From positions 42,199-106,198 of the forward strand of contig CAIRAW010000001.1 in assembly GCA_903876735.1 (NCBI GenBank): a stretch of 64,000 nucleotides of DNA, in the 5' to 3' direction. The position numbers and the translations under genes are program-made. This DNA comes from an uncultured beta proteobacterium (GTDB taxonomy: Bacteria > Pseudomonadota > Gammaproteobacteria > Burkholderiales > Burkholderiaceae_C). A model generated the notes under the pieces. That model worked only from the letters and a program-made list of their open reading frames with translations, was not told the DNA's origin and made no database searches. Positions within the stretch are counted from its first letter, which is position 1, and each line of letters begins with the position of its first letter. Shown in pieces: positions 26,214 through 35,358 of the stretch.

Positions 26214-28784
26214 ATGCTCGACACCGACACCAAACGCCGCATCGATACCGCACGCGACATCCTTGTCGGCAAGGTGCCCGACCCCAAGAGCCAGGTTGAG
26301 CAAATCACCATCGCCCTGATTTACAAGTTCATGGACGACATGGACGCCGAGAGCGAAGAGCTCGGCGGCAAGCGCAAGTTCTTCACCGGCGACTTTGCCC
26401 GCTACGGCTGGGCCAAACTGATGGATCGCAGTCTGGGCGGCCACGAGATGCTGGGCCTGTATGGCGAGGGCATTGCCAAGATGCCGGAGAACCCCGGCAT
26501 CCCGGCGCTGTTTCGCGACATTTTCAAGAACGCCTACCTGCCCTACCGCGACCCGGAGACGCTCAAGGCCTTTCTGAAAATCATCGACGAATTTTCATAC
26601 GACCACAGCGAGCGCCTGGGCGACGCCTTCGAGTATCTGCTCAGCGTGCTGGGCAGTCAGGGCGATGCCGGCCAGTTCCGCACGCCGCGCCACATCATCG
26701 ATTTCATGGTCGAGGTGCTGGCACCGCAGAAGGGTGAGACCATCCTCGACCCGGCCTGCGGCACCGCCGGTTTTCTGATCTCGGCCTACAAGCACATCCT
26801 GCGCACCAACACCGACGCCAAGGGCAACAGCACGCTCACGCCCGATGAAAAGGGCCGCCTCGCCAGAAACTTCAAGGGCTACGACATCTCGCCCGACATG
26901 GTGCGCCTCTCCTTGGTGAACCTGTACCTGCACGGCTTCACCGACCCGCACATTTTTGAGTACGACAGCCTCACCTCCGAAGAGCGCTGGAACGAATTCG
27001 CCGACGTCATCCTGGCCAACCCGCCCTTCATGTCACCCAAGGGCGGCATCAAACCGCACAAGCGTTTTTCGATCCAGGCCAAGCGCAGCGAAGTGCTGTT
27101 TGTGGACTACATGGCCGAGCACCTCACGCCCAGCGGCCGCGCCGCCATCATCGTGCCCGAGGGCATCATCTTCCAGAGCCAGACCGCCTACAAAGAGCTG
27201 CGCAAAATGCTCGTCGACAACTCCCTCGTCGCCGTGGTGTCGCTGCCGGCGGGCTGCTTCAACCCCTACTCCGGGGTGAAGACCAGCATCCTGATCCTCG
27301 ACAAATCCCTGGCCAAGGCTGCCAACACCATCGCCTTCTTCAAGGTGGAAAACGACGGCTTCGGCCTCGGCGCCCAGCGCCGCGCCTTCGACAAGAACGA
27401 CCTGCCGCAAGTGCAGGCCGAGCTTGCCGCCTACCTCCAGGCGCTGCGCGCCAAAGCATCCACCGAGTCCATCCTCTCCCTTACTTCAACCGCCCAGATC
27501 GTGACGAAGGAAAAGATCGCGGCGAATGGCGATTACAACCTGAGCGGCGAGCGGTATCGGGAAGGGGCAGTAAGCAGCTCATCTTTCCCCTCGGTTGCAC
27601 TGGGTGATGTGTGCGAGTTGGTGCGTGGCGTTGTCTTCTCAAAGGAGGACGAAGTAACCGATGGTGGTGTCCAAGTCCTTCGAGCAAACAACATTAATAA
27701 GGACCGCTACGAACTTAACCTGGGCGACATCCGAAGAGTGTCGCCGAAAGCTGATTTCTCCGACGAGAAGAAGCTCAGAAAAGATGACATCTTCATTTGC
27801 CTTGCGAGTGGCAGCAAAGATCACGTTGGCAAAGTCGCAATCATCAACGACGACACCGATTACTACTTTGGCGGCTTCATGGGAGCCATCCGCGTCAAAC
27901 CAGGGCGACTTCATGCTGGCTACTTGCTGAAACAACTCACGACCGGCCACTTCAATGACTTCCTGCGGGAACAGATTGCCGGAGCGAACATCAACAATCT
28001 CAGCGGAGGACTGCTCTACCGATTCCAAATCCCCCTGCCGCCGCTGGAGGTGCAGAAGGAGATCGTGGCGGAGATCGAGGGCTACCAGAAAGTCATCAAC
28101 GGCGCCCGCGCCGTCCTCGACCACTACCGCCCCCACATCCCCATCCACCCTGACTGGCCGATGGTGGAGTTGGGTAACGTCGTCAGCTACAGCAGCGGCG
28201 GAACGCCATCAAAGACCGTTGAGTCATATTGGATTGGCGACATCCCGTGGGTCTCCGCGAAGGACATGAAGTCTGATGTCTTGTCCGATGCTTCTACTCA
28301 TGTTTCAGAAACCGCCGTCAAAGAGAGCGCCACGCAGATCGCGCCTGTTGGTTCGCTGTTGATTCTTGTCAGAGGCATGGGTCTCGCGAACGGCGTGCCC
28401 ATCTGCGAACTCGCTAAGCCATGCGCCTTCAACCAGGACGTGAAGGCGATGAAGCCTCACGCTTCGGTCAACTCAACGTTTCTCCGGGTGATGCTGAAAC
28501 AAGAAGAACCCCAGTTTCGGAAGATTCTGGAGACCGCCGCGCACGGCACGCTGAAGATCAACACTGTCGACTTGAGCGCGATATCGTTTCCCCTCCCACC
28601 TCTCGCGACACAGCAAGCCATCGTTGCCGAGATCGAGGCTGAGCAAGCACTGGTGGCCGCCAACCGCGAACTGATCACACGCTTCGAGCAAAAGATCCAG
28701 ACCACCCTCGCCCGCATCTGGGGCGAAAATGCGAAAGCCGAGTTGGATGATGCTCCCAAGGTGGTTGAAGGAGCCATCGTTTGA
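26214..28784 (+). CDS. hsdM: Fused type I methyltransferase and specificity subunit (HsdM-HsdS)
   Basis: An 856-residue fusion. Residues about 1-150 are the HsdM N-terminal helical domain. About 160-420 is an N6-adenine methyltransferase, with the SAM site DPACGTAGF at 179-187 and catalytic NPPF at 269-272. The remainder is a specificity subunit with two target-recognition domains, starting near FPSVALGDVCELVRG (about 455) and WPMVELGNVVSYSSGGTPS (about 648). Each is followed by a helical spacer (PLPPLEVQKEIVAEIEGY, PLPPLATQQAIVAEIEAE). Usually M and S are separate genes. The ATG at 26214 overlaps the stop of a five-codon frame beginning at 26197 (TAATG), which might be a coupling leader. Its own stop overlaps the start of the STAND gene. 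Confidence 0.9.
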   Translation: MLDTDTKRRIDTARDILVGKVPDPKSQVEQITIALIYKFMDDMDAESEELGGKRKFFTGDFARYGWAKLMDRSLGGHEMLGLYGEGIAKMPENPGIPALFRDIFKNAYLPYRDPETLKAFLKIIDEFSYDHSERLGDAFEYLLSVLGSQGDAGQFRTPRHIIDFMVEVLAPQKGETILDPACGTAGFLISAYKHILRTNTDAKGNSTLTPDEKGRLARNFKGYDISPDMVRLSLVNLYLHGFTDPHIFEYDSLTSEERWNEFADVILANPPFMSPKGGIKPHKRFSIQAKRSEVLFVDYMAEHLTPSGRAAIIVPEGIIFQSQTAYKELRKMLVDNSLVAVVSLPAGCFNPYSGVKTSILILDKSLAKAANTIAFFKVENDGFGLGAQRRAFDKNDLPQVQAELAAYLQALRAKASTESILSLTSTAQIVTKEKIAANGDYNLSGERYREGAVSSSSFPSVALGDVCELVRGVVFSKEDEVTDGGVQVLRANNINKDRYELNLGDIRRVSPKADFSDEKKLRKDDIFICLASGSKDHVGKVAIINDDTDYYFGGFMGAIRVKPGRLHAGYLLKQLTTGHFNDFLREQIAGANINNLSGGLLYRFQIPLPPLEVQKEIVAEIEGYQKVINGARAVLDHYRPHIPIHPDWPMVELGNVVSYSSGGTPSKTVESYWIGDIPWVSAKDMKSDVLSDASTHVSETAVKESATQIAPVGSLLILVRGMGLANGVPICELAKPCAFNQDVKAMKPHASVNSTFLRVMLKQEEPQFRKILETAAHGTLKINTVDLSAISFPLPPLATQQAIVAEIEAEQALVAANRELITRFEQKIQTTLARIWGENAKAELDDAPKVVEGAIV

Positions 28785-31700
28785 CTGAGCAGCGCACGTC
28801 CAGTCCGACCGCCACAGGAGGGGCGGGCACGTTCTTCGAGCAGCACGTCGCAACATACTGGCTTGCCCAGCTGCTCGTACGTGGCATTCCGCCAGTTCTG
28901 ATAGATACGGTTGTGGCGGAGGTTCACTTTCAGACAGAACATCTCGGATGGCATACAGACGACTTTCTGATTGTTTGTGAGCGCCCCGGAGCCATTGCCC
29001 AAAAACTCGCAGGTCAGGTCAAGCGCAACTTCTCAGTTAGTGCGGCAGACAAAGAATGCAAGAAGGCCATCCAGGATTTCTGGCAGGACTTCAAGAACGC
29101 CAATACCTTCTCACCAGTGGATGACCGCCTAGTACTTGTGACATTGCGTGGCACCAACACCCTCCTTGAGCACTTCGTAGGACTGCTGGATTGCGCACGC
29201 GCCGCGCGTGACGGTGCTGAATTCGAGCACCGACTGTCGAAGAAAGGGTTTATCTCTGCCAAGGCAGTTCATTATTGCGACGAACTGTGCAAGATCGTCG
29301 CCGACTTTGAGGGAAGCGCTGTCGCGGCGGTGGAAATCTGGCCGTTCTTGCGTTTGCTGCATGTGCTGAGCCTAGACCTTCATACATCCACACGGCAAAC
29401 CGAAGCCCTAATCAAAAATCTCTTGGCGCACACGGTAACTGAGGGTGATGCTTCTGGCGTCGCTGGCGCAACCTGGAGTGCCCTGCTTACCCTCGCGAGC
29501 ACTGGAATGTCCGAGGCGCGAAGTCTACGCCGTGCAGATCTGCCGGCGGAGCTGCAACATCGCCATGGTGCCCTTGGCGCGAATGAACAGCGCATCTTGC
29601 GTTCCCTTCAAGATCACACCGCCCCTGTCCTGCGCAGAATCCATTCGATGATCGGGCGGGACTTTCACCTACAACGCGCCGCTCTCGTGCAGAAAGTACT
29701 CGACGAACTGGAGATGGCCCAGGTGGTGCTCGTATCCGGACCTGCGGGCAGCGGGAAGTCCGCGATCGGCAAGGATGTTGTGTCACTTCTCGCAAAAGAC
29801 CACTTCGTCTTCGGCTTCCGGGTGGAGGAATTCGCGCAGCCACATATCGATGCAACGCTGCATGCTGGGCAGATTCCGGCGAACGCCGAGACGCTCGCCG
29901 CGATACTCGCGGCGCAAGGCCGCAAGGTGATTCTGATCGAAAGCGTCGAGCGCCTACTCGAAAAGACCACGCGTGATGCCTTCAGCGATCTCATGGCGCT
30001 GGCGGCGGCAGACCGCAGTATGTGCATCATCTTTACGTGCCGTGATTATTCCATCGAACAGGTGCGCGCTAGCTTTCTACGGCCTGCAGCAATCAATCAC
30101 GCCGTTGTGAGCGTGCCGCCACTGGAAGACGCGGATTTAGCGGAAGTGGAAGCGGCGCTTCCCGAACTCGCGTACCCCTTGAAAAATCCAGCCTTACGCG
30201 ACATCCTGCGCAACCCCTACTTTCTCGACAAGGCACTTGAGATTTCATGGTCGGCGGAGCGGCCTATTCCGGAGAGCGAACGCGAATTCCGGGCACTTTT
30301 CTGGCGGCAGATCATCCGGACCGAGCAGAGTGCCCCTGCCGGAATGGCGCGGCGACGCGAGGAAATCTTTCAGGAAATCGCTGTTCGCCGCGCACGGGCA
30401 CTCTCCGCTTACGTTATATGCAACGACCTGGATCCTGCGGTCGTAGCAACCCTGAGACAAGACTCACTCATCGTCTCGTCCGATGAACACCCGTCGCTTG
30501 TGGCGACGGCGCACGACGTCCTCGAAGACTGGGCGATCTTGCAATGGCTGGAGGAACAGCACCTCGCCGATGAAGGGTCGTTTAAAGAACTCGCTGCCGC
30601 AATCGGCGCCCACCCCGCCATTCGTCGCTCGTACCGAAAGTGGCTCGCCGAACTCATCGAGCGCGACCCGCATGCCGCGGACCGTATGTTCAAGGCCGCG
30701 ATCACTCAGACCGAAATCAGCGCGCAGTTCCGTGATGACACTCTGATCTCACTTCTCAAGGCGCCATCGTCGCCAGAGTTCCTCACGCGCCATGAAGCCA
30801 CGATCCTGGCGAACGACAAGGCCATCCTCAAGCGCGTAGTTCACTTGCTTCGAGTCGCCTGCGTAGAAACACCTGTCTGGCTGGCAGATACGCCAGGGCA
30901 CGGATCGATATTCAACGTGCCGGATGGCGCTGCATGGGCGACCGTCTTGAAGCTCGCGCACGGCAACATTGAAAGGTTCACTCCACAGGAACGTCCCCTT
31001 CTCCTGGGACTGATCGAGGACGCGGTTCGCAATGTCAGCTGGTGGGCACCGGAGCTCGACGGCGCGGAATTCGTGGCTGGGATCGCCCATTGGCTGCTAG
31101 CGGGCTTAGACAACTACAACTCCGAAGAGCAACGCAAGCGCGTGCTCAAGGTGATCGCGAAGATTCCCATGGCCGATGCTGCTCGCTTCGCGGCGGTTCT
31201 GCGCGGCGCGGTAAAGGAGGGACAGCGACGTGATCGCATCGCCGACGATTTTCGTGAAATACTTTTTGGTGGAACGGACGGCATGCCGGTAGCGCGAGAC
31301 TTGCCGGACCTCGTCGTGTCAGTGGCCGCCGACTACCTGCTCGCCTTGGAAGAGGATATTCGAAGGGATCGCTACTCGCGAAGCCGGCTCGACCTTGGGA
31401 TATATTTCGGAATCAAGGAAGGTCGGCTGCATGACTTCTTTCCGGCGAGCGCTTTTCACGGCCCCTGGATTCCGCTGCTGCGGTATCACCCCCACAAAGC
31501 TCTCGACTTCTTCATCAACGTCTTCAACCATAGCGCCGACTGGTACGCCCATCCCCGCGTGAACGACCCGCTTGAGCCCGCATGGGAGATTGAGCTGACT
31601 TTTGCCGATGAAACCAAACAGAAGCAGTGGGGCAATCCGAGACTATGGCATCTGTACCGAGGCACATCGGTCGGTCCCTATGTGCTCCAGTCCCTGCTGA

Positions 31701-33850
31701 TGGCACTGGAGAAGTGGTTGATCGAATTCGCAGGCAAGTACCCGGAGCAGCTGGATGCCGTGCTGGTGGACATCCTGCGCCAGAGCAAGTCCGCCGCGCT
31801 CGCGGCCGTCGTCGCCAGCGTCGCCACTGCGTACCCGCACGCGTCCAGCGAGGCGTTGCTGGTTCTTCTCAGCGCACCCGACTACATTCGGTTTGATCGC
31901 GGCCGCATGGCGGGCGAGTCTCAAGCCTCGGCATTGTCTGGAATGCTCCCGCAACTTCGGGCCGACAACAGAGTCTATGAGGAGGAGCGAAAAGAGGCGA
32001 ACCGATTGCCGCACCGCGGTCGGGACCTGGAGGTCGCGATTGCCAATCTCCAATTAGGGCTGTTTGCCCCGCGTGTGCACACCATTCTTGACCGGCACCT
32101 GTCAGCACTGCCGCCGAAATCAGAACAGGACAAGTCTGACCTGATGTGGCGCCTCGCGATTCACCGGATGGACTTCCGCCAGTACACCGTCGCGGAAACC
32201 AACAGACCGGAACATCTTGACGCTGAAGCGGACGCCAGCGAGCCTGCGAAGCGTTATCTCTGGCTGGAGCCGAAGGCCCCTGATCTGGAAGTGCAGGCGA
32301 TGGTCGACGAAAGCGCCACACAGTACAGTGCTAGCAATGCCCGCGTATCAGTCCTGATGTGGGGCCTTAAGGCTTTCAAGCGCGAGAAAGGTGATCATGA
32401 CCTATCCCAGTGGAGGGAAAAACTCGCTCAAGCCCAAACAATGGATCGAGAGATCGAGGACCCTCTGGGCAGCCATCATGGCCCCGGTTTCGTCGCCACT
32501 GTCTGCATTCGCGACCACTGCGAGGAGATGACTGCTGATGAACAGGACTGGTGCGTTGACGTCGTCTGTTCGGAGATATTGCGGCAATCCGACCAATGGA
32601 GCCACATTGCGCGCATCCAGCGGTTCTCCATGGCAGGCGACCGCCCGAGCGCCTCAGTGGTTTCCTTGCTGCTTCGCAAGCCGCTCACTGAAGCACAACT
32701 ACTGCGCGTCCGCCTGGCCTTCGCGGCTGCGCTCACTCACCCAATCGAAGAGGTGCGGTGGTATGCGACGTGGGGCATCGACATACGGTTCTGGGCCGTC
32801 GACCGCGTCATGGCGCTACGCTGCGTGAACGCCATCGCGACCGAGGCCGCCCTCATCGACCACGCATGGGATACGGAAGAAGCACGGCCGTACGAACAGC
32901 GCCGCCACCTCGACGAGATCAGCGCGGAGGCCGCAACTGTCGTCCGCCAGCGATTCTGGCAAGAAGACGGGATAGTTGAAAACGCACACAGTACAGTGGA
33001 CATCTCCGAAGGATTCGGGGCAGAAGCGATCAGCAGGATGCTCGCGATTCTCGGACAAGTTCCGGAGGATGCTGTGGCAGTGACCGCCTTCGCGCGCGCC
33101 AGCCGAACGCTAGTCGAATGGTGGAACGGTGATGACAACCGCGGGCACCGACGCGACCGGAATTTCGAAGCCGAATCCGGGTTATCAGACGTTCTACAGA
33201 GGTTTGTGATGCGGACCACATCTGGGTCCGCGTCCGAGGTACTGCGTCCGGTGCTTGGCTCGATTGAGCGTCATCCCCGCGAAGTCCACTCTATCGTTCA
33301 AGGTCTGACCGTGATCGAAGACAGCACGCCGAATACGGCGCACTACTGGTATCTGTGGGACCTTTTTGCCGACGGCATAAGGCGCGCAAACTGGGTCGCC
33401 CGGCTGGACGACGAGCACCCGATCGGCAGTGAGATGCTGTCCGCGATTTTTCTCACCTCTTGGTGGAAGGATGAAATCAGACATTGGAGAAGCCTTGAGG
33501 GCCACGCCCATCGGGTCCACACTTTTTTCGAAGCGCTGCCACCCTCCGCGATCGTGCTCGACGATTACATGCGCTTCCTCTATCACATTGGTGAGCGGTC
33601 GCTTCCGGAGGCCTTCGTGTGTGTCGCGAACTCACTTAAGCGCGGAGACGCTCAGGCAATGCTCGCTAAGACCAACACCGTCTTTCTTCTTGAAGTCCTA
33701 CTGCAACGACATGTATATGGAAGGCCCCTGGAACTAAAGCGGGAGACTGATGTTCGGCAAGCGGTACTCTATCTTCTCGACATCCTTGTCGAAAATGGCT
33801 CGTCCGCGGCTTTCCGAATGAGAGATGACTTCGTGACGCCGGTTGCCTAG
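28781..33850 (+). CDS. Giant STAND-like ATPase with N-terminal PD-(D/E)xK-type nuclease, candidate anti-phage effector
   Basis: A 1689-residue protein starting at TTG 28781, which overlaps the hsdMS stop (TTGA) and has AAGGAG seven bases upstream, so it is translated with the methylase. Residues about 15-85 resemble a DUF4297/Cap4-type nuclease: GTFFEQ (E20), TDDF (D60, D61) and GQVKR (Q79, K81), the E...D...QxK pattern. A P-loop NTPase follows, with Walker A GPAGSGKS at 320-327, Walker B-like VILIESVERLL at 383-393, and FTCRDYS at 418-424, a STAND-type sensor. The remaining ~1200 residues look mostly helical, without recognised motifs, as in the sensor arms of Avs proteins. By analogy it would recognise a phage product and activate DNA cleavage. 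The ligand is unknown and I cannot place it in a named Avs type. Confidence 0.75.
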   Translation: MTEQRTSSPTATGGAGTFFEQHVATYWLAQLLVRGIPPVLIDTVVAEVHFQTEHLGWHTDDFLIVCERPGAIAQKLAGQVKRNFSVSAADKECKKAIQDFWQDFKNANTFSPVDDRLVLVTLRGTNTLLEHFVGLLDCARAARDGAEFEHRLSKKGFISAKAVHYCDELCKIVADFEGSAVAAVEIWPFLRLLHVLSLDLHTSTRQTEALIKNLLAHTVTEGDASGVAGATWSALLTLASTGMSEARSLRRADLPAELQHRHGALGANEQRILRSLQDHTAPVLRRIHSMIGRDFHLQRAALVQKVLDELEMAQVVLVSGPAGSGKSAIGKDVVSLLAKDHFVFGFRVEEFAQPHIDATLHAGQIPANAETLAAILAAQGRKVILIESVERLLEKTTRDAFSDLMALAAADRSMCIIFTCRDYSIEQVRASFLRPAAINHAVVSVPPLEDADLAEVEAALPELAYPLKNPALRDILRNPYFLDKALEISWSAERPIPESEREFRALFWRQIIRTEQSAPAGMARRREEIFQEIAVRRARALSAYVICNDLDPAVVATLRQDSLIVSSDEHPSLVATAHDVLEDWAILQWLEEQHLADEGSFKELAAAIGAHPAIRRSYRKWLAELIERDPHAADRMFKAAITQTEISAQFRDDTLISLLKAPSSPEFLTRHEATILANDKAILKRVVHLLRVACVETPVWLADTPGHGSIFNVPDGAAWATVLKLAHGNIERFTPQERPLLLGLIEDAVRNVSWWAPELDGAEFVAGIAHWLLAGLDNYNSEEQRKRVLKVIAKIPMADAARFAAVLRGAVKEGQRRDRIADDFREILFGGTDGMPVARDLPDLVVSVAADYLLALEEDIRRDRYSRSRLDLGIYFGIKEGRLHDFFPASAFHGPWIPLLRYHPHKALDFFINVFNHSADWYAHPRVNDPLEPAWEIELTFADETKQKQWGNPRLWHLYRGTSVGPYVLQSLLMALEKWLIEFAGKYPEQLDAVLVDILRQSKSAALAAVVASVATAYPHASSEALLVLLSAPDYIRFDRGRMAGESQASALSGMLPQLRADNRVYEEERKEANRLPHRGRDLEVAIANLQLGLFAPRVHTILDRHLSALPPKSEQDKSDLMWRLAIHRMDFRQYTVAETNRPEHLDAEADASEPAKRYLWLEPKAPDLEVQAMVDESATQYSASNARVSVLMWGLKAFKREKGDHDLSQWREKLAQAQTMDREIEDPLGSHHGPGFVATVCIRDHCEEMTADEQDWCVDVVCSEILRQSDQWSHIARIQRFSMAGDRPSASVVSLLLRKPLTEAQLLRVRLAFAAALTHPIEEVRWYATWGIDIRFWAVDRVMALRCVNAIATEAALIDHAWDTEEARPYEQRRHLDEISAEAATVVRQRFWQEDGIVENAHSTVDISEGFGAEAISRMLAILGQVPEDAVAVTAFARASRTLVEWWNGDDNRGHRRDRNFEAESGLSDVLQRFVMRTTSGSASEVLRPVLGSIERHPREVHSIVQGLTVIEDSTPNTAHYWYLWDLFADGIRRANWVARLDDEHPIGSEMLSAIFLTSWWKDEIRHWRSLEGHAHRVHTFFEALPPSAIVLDDYMRFLYHIGERSLPEAFVCVANSLKRGDAQAMLAKTNTVFLLEVLLQRHVYGRPLELKRETDVRQAVLYLLDILVENGSSAAFRMRDDFVTPVA

Positions 33851-33990
33851 TGTCACAATAATTACACGCATGGCAAATACCAGTTCACCCTTCGTGTTTG
33901 GCACTGTGAACGAGGGCAACCGACAAGAGAACCAACAGTCGTTGTCTTGCTGCATACTGCGGGCTGTTGCGTTGCAAACGGAGCGAAAAC

Positions 33991-34191
33991 ATGGGAAATG
34001 TGAAGTCGATTGAGAGCGCAGTGGAATCGCTACCCCCTACGGAACTTGCTGAATTCCGGCGGTGGTTCGCTGAGTTCGACGGCAAGGCGTGGGATAGGCA
34101 AATCGAGCAGGATGCCGCCACTGGCAAGCTCGACCAGTTGGCAGCAGAGGCGCTTGCCGACTATCGTTCTGGTGCGGTGAGGCAGCTTTGA
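33991..34191 (+). CDS. Small antitoxin-like protein of a RelE/ParE-type pair
   Basis: A 66-residue, mostly charged protein: IESAVESLPPTELAEFRRWF then AEFDGKAWDRQIEQDAATGK. This is the usual look of short antitoxins encoded before RelE/ParE-type toxins, in which the second half wraps the toxin. The ATG at 33991 is preceded by GGAGCGAAAAC, giving a usable ribosome site; an earlier in-frame start adds eight residues without one. Its stop overlaps the start of the next gene. DNA binding is not obvious from sequence. Confidence 0.7.
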   Translation: MGNVKSIESAVESLPPTELAEFRRWFAEFDGKAWDRQIEQDAATGKLDQLAAEALADYRSGAVRQL

Positions 34192-34454
34192 GATTGACGC
34201 GCACCGCATCAAAGCGGTTTTGGCGGTGCCTTGACGCTTTGCCCGCTGAAATTCAAACCGTAGCACACCGAAATTTTGCACAACTAAAAGCCGATCCAAT
34301 TCATCCATCGCTGCATTTCAAGACTGTTGGAAATGGGCGATTTCATAGCATCCGCGTCGGCCTTTACTACCGCGCACTTGGCCTCCCCGTGCCAGACGGG
34401 GTACATTGGTTTTGGGTCGGCACCCATGGCGAGTATGACAAGCTCGTCGGCTGA
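34188..34454 (+). CDS. RelE/ParE-superfamily toxin
   Basis: An 88-residue basic protein with the fold pattern of ParE/RelE toxins: TASKRFWRCLDALPAEIQTVA (helices), FKTVGNGRFHSIRVGLYYRAL (beta hairpin with conserved arginine) and a C-terminal VHWFWVGTHGEYDKLV (the W-x-G-x-H-x-x-Y-D pattern). It starts at TTG 34188, inside the antitoxin stop (TTGA), so expression is coupled. Whether it cleaves mRNA or poisons gyrase cannot be told. Immediately downstream lies the remnant of a second toxin. Confidence 0.75.
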   Translation: MRLTRTASKRFWRCLDALPAEIQTVAHRNFAQLKADPIHPSLHFKTVGNGRFHSIRVGLYYRALGLPVPDGVHWFWVGTHGEYDKLVG

Positions 34455-34558
34455 TCGTCATGCTCCACCAGTTTGTAAAGTAGACGGACAAGACACCGCC
34501 GAAGGAATTGAGTCTTGCGCGCCAGCGCATGAAGGAGTGGAAAAATGTTGACGCATAA
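34451..34558 (+). pseudogene. higB: Remnant of a HigB/Gp49-type toxin, N-terminus lost and internal stop
   Basis: In the frame beginning at 34451 the DNA reads LIVMLHQFVK, then TAG (34481-34483), then TDKTPPKELSLARQRMKEWK and NVDA before TAA at 34556. This matches the C-terminal third of HigB toxins (LHAFVKK-x-KTP-x-x-E-[IL]-x-LA pattern). An amber codon sits where a lysine is expected. The N-terminal part is missing; the ParE-like gene ends in another frame at the junction, and a TGA lies upstream at 34436. The TAA overlaps the higA start at 34545, the native higBA arrangement. Recognition is by motif only. Confidence 0.65.
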
Positions 34559-34892
34559 ACAACTGCGCACCAAAGCATTGAAGAGCCCGGAGGTCAAGGC
34601 TGAGTTTGATCAGTTAGCTGATGAATTCTCGCTTTTGGAGGAGTTTCTGAAGGCCCGCGCAGCGCAGGGACTCACGCAGGCGCAGGTGGCAAAGACGATT
34701 GGAACAACCCAGTCGGCTGTGGCGCGTATGGAGTCTGGTCGTGGCAAGCATTCACCCTCGCTGGCCACACTTTCCAAATATGCCGACGCTTTGGGTTGCA
34801 AATTGGAAGTGCGATTAGTTCGCAGGTCTCGCCCGGTGAAAAATTCATCCGTTCATTCCAGCAGTCACGCTGTGCGCGCTGTTGAACTATGA
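34545..34892 (+). CDS. higA: XRE-family antitoxin (HigA-like)
   Basis: A 115-residue protein with a Cro/C1-type helix-turn-helix at about residues 45-95: GLTQAQVAKTIGTTQSAVARME then SPSLATLSKYADALGCKLEV. In HigBA modules of the Gp49 class the antitoxin follows the toxin, and here a toxin remnant overlaps its start. It is therefore probably an orphan antitoxin, kept perhaps as a repressor or as protection against related toxins. GAAGGAG lies upstream of the ATG, inside the remnant. It is convergent with vapC, 25 nt apart. Confidence 0.8.
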   Translation: MLTHKQLRTKALKSPEVKAEFDQLADEFSLLEEFLKARAAQGLTQAQVAKTIGTTQSAVARMESGRGKHSPSLATLSKYADALGCKLEVRLVRRSRPVKNSSVHSSSHAVRAVEL

Positions 34893-34917
34893 CTACAGAT
34901 TGATTGGAGCTTGCGGG

Positions 34918-35346
34918 CTAGAGCTTGATCAAGTGCTTGGCGCTGGCACCGCGCACGGCACTCAGGGGAACTCGTGCGTCGAAGCTCACCAGACAAGCCT
35001 TGTTCTTGACTGCCAGTCCCAGAAGGTACAGGTCGGTCAGTTGCCGTGGCCCGTGCAGGTGGGCGTGATGGAAGCGCGCGGCGTCCAGCAGGCTGATGTC
35101 GTCCGGCCACAGGGTGTGATAGGGCGTGGCGGTGGATTGCTGCAACATCAGAATCAGACTCGCCAGCGGCTGCGACCCGGGATAAGCCGGTTGGCTCATG
35201 ATGCGCAAACAACCGTTTTGCGTCAGCGGGCAACTGGCCCAGCCTTTGTCTGCATTGCGGGCAAACCACTGCGCGGCAAGCGCATGGTGCACATGATCGC
35301 GGTCATGCAGGGCAATGAGAACGTTGATGTCAAGAAGGGCACGCAT
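34918..35346 (-). CDS. vapC: PIN-domain toxin VapC
   Basis: A 142-residue PIN-domain ribonuclease. The first acidic residue is in RALLDINVLIALHDRDHVHH (D6), and later acidic residues are in LTDLYLLGLAVKNKACLVSFD, giving the metal site used to cut tRNA or other RNA. It lies 12 nt after its antitoxin gene on the same strand, the normal VapBC order. The toxin looks intact. It ends the three-locus toxin-antitoxin block on the right side of the defence island. Confidence 0.85.
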   Translation of the reverse strand: MRALLDINVLIALHDRDHVHHALAAQWFARNADKGWASCPLTQNGCLRIMSQPAYPGSQPLASLILMLQQSTATPYHTLWPDDISLLDAARFHHAHLHGPRQLTDLYLLGLAVKNKACLVSFDARVPLSAVRGASAKHLIKL

Positions 35347-35358
35347 CAGCCGCCAACC

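Noticed and set aside
26197..26214. Five-codon frame MKRLK directly before hsdMS (TAATG)
   Set aside because: Too short to support as a gene; noted only as a possible coupling leader.
34327..34551. 74-residue plus-strand frame across the toxin and its remnant
   Set aside because: Runs in a third frame over the ParE-like C-terminus and the HigB remnant, which explain the sequence better.
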